Positions 60,729 through 64,000 of a stretch of DNA of 64,000 nt are shown here, in pieces (the first letter of the stretch is position 1; every line of letters starts with the position of its first letter). The DNA lies in NCBI RefSeq assembly GCF_022827545.1, contig NZ_CP094670.1, positions 62,001 to 126,000 of the forward strand, written 5' to 3'. Below the pieces are notes generated by a model that saw nothing but the letters and a program-made list of their open reading frames with translations, was not told the origin of the DNA and searched no databases. The DNA comes from Hymenobacter tibetensis (GTDB lineage Bacteria; Bacteroidota; Bacteroidia; Cytophagales; Hymenobacteraceae). The position numbers and the translations under genes were made by a program.

Positions 60729-63700
60729 ATGAGAGAGTGGAAATTCTATCTGTTGCTAGCGTTGCTGCTTGGGGGAGGGTGCCTGTCTGCGCAGGCCCAG
60801 CCCATCCCCCAGCCCGTAACGCTAGCTTCTCGTTTCGGCCCGAAAGTGTTTCCGTTGGTGCATCAACGCATGGCAGTCCCCATCTACGTAGACGCCCAGG
60901 ATGCCGAGGTAGTTGGTGTAGCCACCGAGGCCCTAGCCAACGACATCAACAGCATCACCACCGTGAAGCCCCAGACGCGCGCGGCAACGGAGCCGTTGGC
61001 ACCCTACTCCGTCATTGTCGGGACCCTGGGGCACTCACGACTGATCGACCAATTGGCCGCGAAACAAGCTGGCAACATCCAGCAGCTCAAGGGCCAGTGG
61101 GAAACGTTTAGCATCAGCGTAATCGATAGGCCGTTCGGGCAAGATGGAAAGGCGCTGGTGGTGGCTGGCAGCGACCGGCGCGGCACGGCCTTCGGGGTGT
61201 TCGAGTTGTCGCGCCGGCTGGGGGTGTCGCCGTGGTACTGGTGGGCCGACGTGACTCCGCTTCACCAGGATAACCTGTACCTCACGGCAGGCACCCACCT
61301 CAGCCCGTCGCCCACGGTGAAGTACCGCGGCCTGTTCCTCAACGATGAAGACTGGGGCCTGCAGCCCTGGGCGGCTAAAAACATAGACCAAGACATCAAA
61401 GACATCGGGCCGAACACCTACGCCCGCCTCTTCGAGCTACTGCTGCGCCTGAAGGCCAACCTGATTTGGCCGGCCATGCACCCCAGCACCAAGGCCTTCT
61501 TCCATTACCCCGGCAACCCCAAGGTGGCGGATCGGTACGCCATTCTGGTTGGCACCTCGCACGCCGAACCTATGCTGCGCAACAACGTGGACGAGTGGGA
61601 CGAGAAAACCATGGGCCCGTTTGATTATTTCCGCAACAAGCCCAGCGTGTACAACTACTGGAACCAGCGCGCCCAGGAAGCGGGGAAGATGGAAGCCATG
61701 TACTCGTTGGGTATGCGCGGCGTGCACGACAGCGGCATGCAGGGAGCCAGAACGCCCAAGGAAGCCGCCCAAATGCTCGGCAGCGTGCTAGCTGACCAAC
61801 GCGAAATCCTGCGCAAGAACGTAGCCGCCGACGTCACGACGGTGCCGCAGGTGTTCACGGCCTACAAGGAAGTGTTGGACGTCTACGACCAGGGCCTGAA
61901 GCTGCCCGACGACGTAACGCTGGTTTGGCCCGACGATAATTACGGCTACATCAGCCGCCTGAGCAACGCCGAGGAACAACGCCGCGGTGGTGGTTCGGGG
62001 GTGTACTACCACGCTTCCTACTGGGGGCGCCCCCACGACTACCTGTGGCTCAGCTCCACCCATCCGGCCCTGATTCGAGAGGAAATGATGAAGGCCCACG
62101 CCCTCAAAACCGACCAACTTTGGGTGATGAACGTGGGCGACATCAAGCCGCTGGAATACAACGTGCAGCTGTTTCTGGATATGGCCTACGCTCCCCAGCC
62201 CTTCCAGGAGAGCAGCTACGTGCCGACGCACTTGCAGCAGTGGGCGCAGGAAGTGTTTGGTGAAGAACACGCGGCCGCCATCCGCGACATCCTGTGGAAA
62301 TATTACGACCTAGCTTTTGAGCGCCGCCCCGAGTTCATGGGCTGGAGCCAAACCGAGCCGACCACCCCCACCCACCGCACCGAGTACAACCACTTTTACT
62401 ACGGCGACGAGGCCCAGCGTCGGCTGGATAGCTACGCTGCCTTGGAGCAGCAAGTCAAGCAGCTGCGCCCGAAAATCGGGGCGGCGCGTGCCGATGCTTT
62501 CTACCAACTGGTGTACTACCCCGTGGTGGGCGCCTCCCTGATCAACCAGAAATTCTTGTACCTCGATAAAAGCTACTTGTACGCCCGGCAAAACCGCGCC
62601 AGCGCCGCGGATTATGCCCGGTGGTCGGAGCAGGCGTACGCAAGCATTGAGCGCGAGACAGAGTACCACAACAACCAACTGGCCGGGGGCAAATGGCAGG
62701 GCATGATGTCGATGAAGCCCCGCGACTTGCCGGTGTACAAAGCACCCGTCCTGCCCACACTCTCGCCGGACACCTCGCAGGTATGGGGCGTGGCGCCGGA
62801 AGGCTTTGTCACGCAGGATTCATCGTTGCTAGGGCCCGGAACCCAACCTTTGGCGTTGCCTACGTTCGTGCCTTGGGGACCCACCAGTTACTTCATCGAC
62901 GTGTTCTTGACGGGCCGCCAGGCCGTTACGTGGCGAGTTAAAACTTCCAATAAGTGGCTAGTCCTCTCTGCGCAGCAGGGTCAGCTAAGGGCAGGCGCGG
63001 GGCAAAACCAGCAGCGCCTCCAGGTACGCATCAACTGGGAAAAAGTACCGAAACGCGCTGCTTCCCTTACGGGATACATTACGTTCACGGGGGCTGGCAA
63101 GCCCCAGCGGGTAGCCGTGCGGGTGGAGGGCGCCGCGGAAAAAACGCTGGCGGGGTTTGCGGAAACCAATGGCTACATATCCATACCCGCCACCGAGTAC
63201 AGCCGCAAAGTCAACCAGCCTACCAACCACTGGGCCGTAGTAGAAGGCCTAGGGCACACCGGCCGCGCCTTGCAGGCCTGGCCCTTGCAGACCACCCCCC
63301 TTGCAGAAGCCAACCACGTGCAGGCGCAAGCCTCGGTGGTGGAGTACGACTTTAGCACATTCACGAAAGCGGCACCCACAATTATGGTAACCACGCTGCC
63401 CACTCACCCCCTTACCCGCCAAGCAAGCATGCGCTACGGCGTAGCGCTAGACGACGGCCCCGTGGAGGTAGTGGATTTCAAAACCGTTGGCCGCTCGGAA
63501 GAGTGGAAACAGAACGTGCTGCGTAACAGTGCCCGGCGTCAAGTCAAAGGGCAACTGCTCGCGCCGGGCCGCCACATCCTCAAGCTGTACCTTCTTGATC
63601 CGGGCGTCGTGCTAGACCACATTACCCTTGATTTGGGTGGCTTACAGCCTGCTTACAGCATCATTCCGGAAACGCGGCGGCCGAAAACAAACCTCCCAGT

Positions 63701-63749
63701 AGCCTCACCCACCCCGCAAGCCAAGCCCACCCCAACGGCCAACAACTAA
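60729..63749 (+). CDS. Glycoside hydrolase family 115 (alpha-glucuronidase)
   Basis: This 1006-residue secreted enzyme has a signal peptide (1-24, ending 'A-Q-A-Q'). Segments match GH115: N-terminal 'P-I-Y-V-D-A-Q-D' and 'V-V-A-G-S-D-R-R-G-T', then 'Y-R-G-L-F-L-N-D-E-D-W-G-L-Q-P-W', 'W-P-A-M-H-P-S', 'W-P-D-D-N-Y-G-Y-I' and the large C-terminal beta domains. GH115 enzymes remove (4-O-methyl)-glucuronic acid from internal or terminal xylose of glucuronoxylan. The start is set by the signal peptide and the -7 element at 60709. Confidence 0.95.
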   Translation: MREWKFYLLLALLLGGGCLSAQAQPIPQPVTLASRFGPKVFPLVHQRMAVPIYVDAQDAEVVGVATEALANDINSITTVKPQTRAATEPLAPYSVIVGTLGHSRLIDQLAAKQAGNIQQLKGQWETFSISVIDRPFGQDGKALVVAGSDRRGTAFGVFELSRRLGVSPWYWWADVTPLHQDNLYLTAGTHLSPSPTVKYRGLFLNDEDWGLQPWAAKNIDQDIKDIGPNTYARLFELLLRLKANLIWPAMHPSTKAFFHYPGNPKVADRYAILVGTSHAEPMLRNNVDEWDEKTMGPFDYFRNKPSVYNYWNQRAQEAGKMEAMYSLGMRGVHDSGMQGARTPKEAAQMLGSVLADQREILRKNVAADVTTVPQVFTAYKEVLDVYDQGLKLPDDVTLVWPDDNYGYISRLSNAEEQRRGGGSGVYYHASYWGRPHDYLWLSSTHPALIREEMMKAHALKTDQLWVMNVGDIKPLEYNVQLFLDMAYAPQPFQESSYVPTHLQQWAQEVFGEEHAAAIRDILWKYYDLAFERRPEFMGWSQTEPTTPTHRTEYNHFYYGDEAQRRLDSYAALEQQVKQLRPKIGAARADAFYQLVYYPVVGASLINQKFLYLDKSYLYARQNRASAADYARWSEQAYASIERETEYHNNQLAGGKWQGMMSMKPRDLPVYKAPVLPTLSPDTSQVWGVAPEGFVTQDSSLLGPGTQPLALPTFVPWGPTSYFIDVFLTGRQAVTWRVKTSNKWLVLSAQQGQLRAGAGQNQQRLQVRINWEKVPKRAASLTGYITFTGAGKPQRVAVRVEGAAEKTLAGFAETNGYISIPATEYSRKVNQPTNHWAVVEGLGHTGRALQAWPLQTTPLAEANHVQAQASVVEYDFSTFTKAAPTIMVTTLPTHPLTRQASMRYGVALDDGPVEVVDFKTVGRSEEWKQNVLRNSARRQVKGQLLAPGRHILKLYLLDPGVVLDHITLDLGGLQPAYSIIPETRRPKTNLPVASPTPQAKPTPTANN

Positions 63750-63791
63750 CTGGCTGGCAGGTGCTGCCGCGCGGAACTTGCTTCACCTTCT

Positions 63792-64000
63792 ATGCTTATG
63801 ACCATTTGTTTTGGTTTTGTAAAGTGCCCACCTCTGCCCGCAAGCGTGTTGCTGGTGGCAGGGCTGCTGAGTAGCTCACCGTTGCGTGCGCAGCAACTCC
63901 CTGGCGGCGCGCGTGTTACCTACAACTTCAATCCTGCCTGGCAAGTGTACGTGGGCGAGGTTGCTGGCGCCGAGCAAGTAGGCTTCAACGATAAGCGCTG
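63792..64000 (+). CDS. GH2 family enzyme, N-terminal part only (cut by window end)
   Basis: The first 69 residues are present: a signal peptide (hydrophobic 18-30, ending 'L-R-A-Q') and the opening of a GH2 sugar-binding domain ('Y-N-F-N-P-A-W-Q-V-Y-V-G-E-V-A-G-A-E', 'F-N-D-K-R-W'). This opening is usual in GH2 beta-galactosidase-type enzymes. The catalytic part lies beyond the window. It is 42 bp after GH115 and belongs to the same unit. Confidence 0.8.
   Translation, partial: MLMTICFGFVKCPPLPASVLLVAGLLSSSPLRAQQLPGGARVTYNFNPAWQVYVGEVAGAEQVGFNDKR

Noticed and set aside
1..64000. tRNA, rRNA, CRISPR array, prophage and integrase
   Set aside because: No cloverleaf, repeat-spacer pattern or phage/integrase gene was recognised by eye; a covariance-model scan could still reveal a small RNA.

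Overview
The window looks like chromosome from a GC-rich Bacteroidota of the Hymenobacter type. It has three SusC/SusD pairs, many exported glycan-active enzymes, an ECF sigma/FecR/TonB-transducer unit, Bacteroidota-type -7 promoter elements (TAnnTTTG) and few recognisable Shine-Dalgarno sites. The genus is inferred from protein style and was not tested by any search. I see no rRNA, tRNA, CRISPR array, prophage or intact insertion sequence.

Region 1 (1-5.3 kb) holds housekeeping and stress genes: two small SpoIIAA-like proteins, a general-stress-type SDR dehydrogenase, a GH15 glucoamylase/trehalase-like enzyme and a BLUF blue-light sensor. Region 2 (5.9-22.3 kb) is a polysaccharide utilization locus (PUL) that fits pectin, most likely rhamnogalacturonan I side chains and backbone. 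GH28, DUF4861 and DUF2264 genes read leftward. A SusC/SusD pair, GH2, GH43, GH105 and a second GH43 read rightward. A decayed GH35 beta-galactosidase tail lies between SusD and GH2. Region 3 (22.6-29.3 kb) holds a Dabb protein, an AraC regulator, a quinone-reductase-like SDR, a Crp/Fnr regulator followed by a perfect CRP-type operator, RidA, a lipoprotein and a HelD-like helicase. An IS3-like transposase relic follows.

Region 4 (29.7-41.4 kb) has an orphan SusC/SusD pair without enzymes, then a PAS-PAS-coiled-coil protein convergent with an RsbQ-like hydrolase (a possible partner-switch sensor module). Next come a membrane protein, an AraC regulator with its probable target SDR behind a striking set of repeats, and a saccharopine-dehydrogenase-like protein. 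Region 5 (42.3-53.4 kb) is an envelope-targeted sugar redox cluster: DUF6807 (PmoA-like), two Gfo/Idh/MocA oxidoreductases, a bicupin and a DUF1080 (3-keto-disaccharide hydrolase family) lipoprotein. A third exported Gfo/Idh/MocA protein, an AraC regulator and an amidohydrolase lie further on. The set resembles the oxidative 3-keto-glycoside route of Bacteroidota. Region 6 (53.5-64 kb) is a second, ECF sigma-controlled PUL: sigma factor divergent from FecR, STN-domain SusC and SusD, then a GH115 alpha-glucuronidase and the start of a GH2 enzyme cut by the window edge. It fits glucuronic-acid-decorated hemicellulose such as glucuronoxylan.

The two PULs import oligosaccharides through SusC/D and trim them in the envelope. 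The region 5 enzymes could oxidise and cleave glycosides that ordinary hydrolases miss. Long, nearly perfect hairpins separate many transcription units and probably act as terminators.
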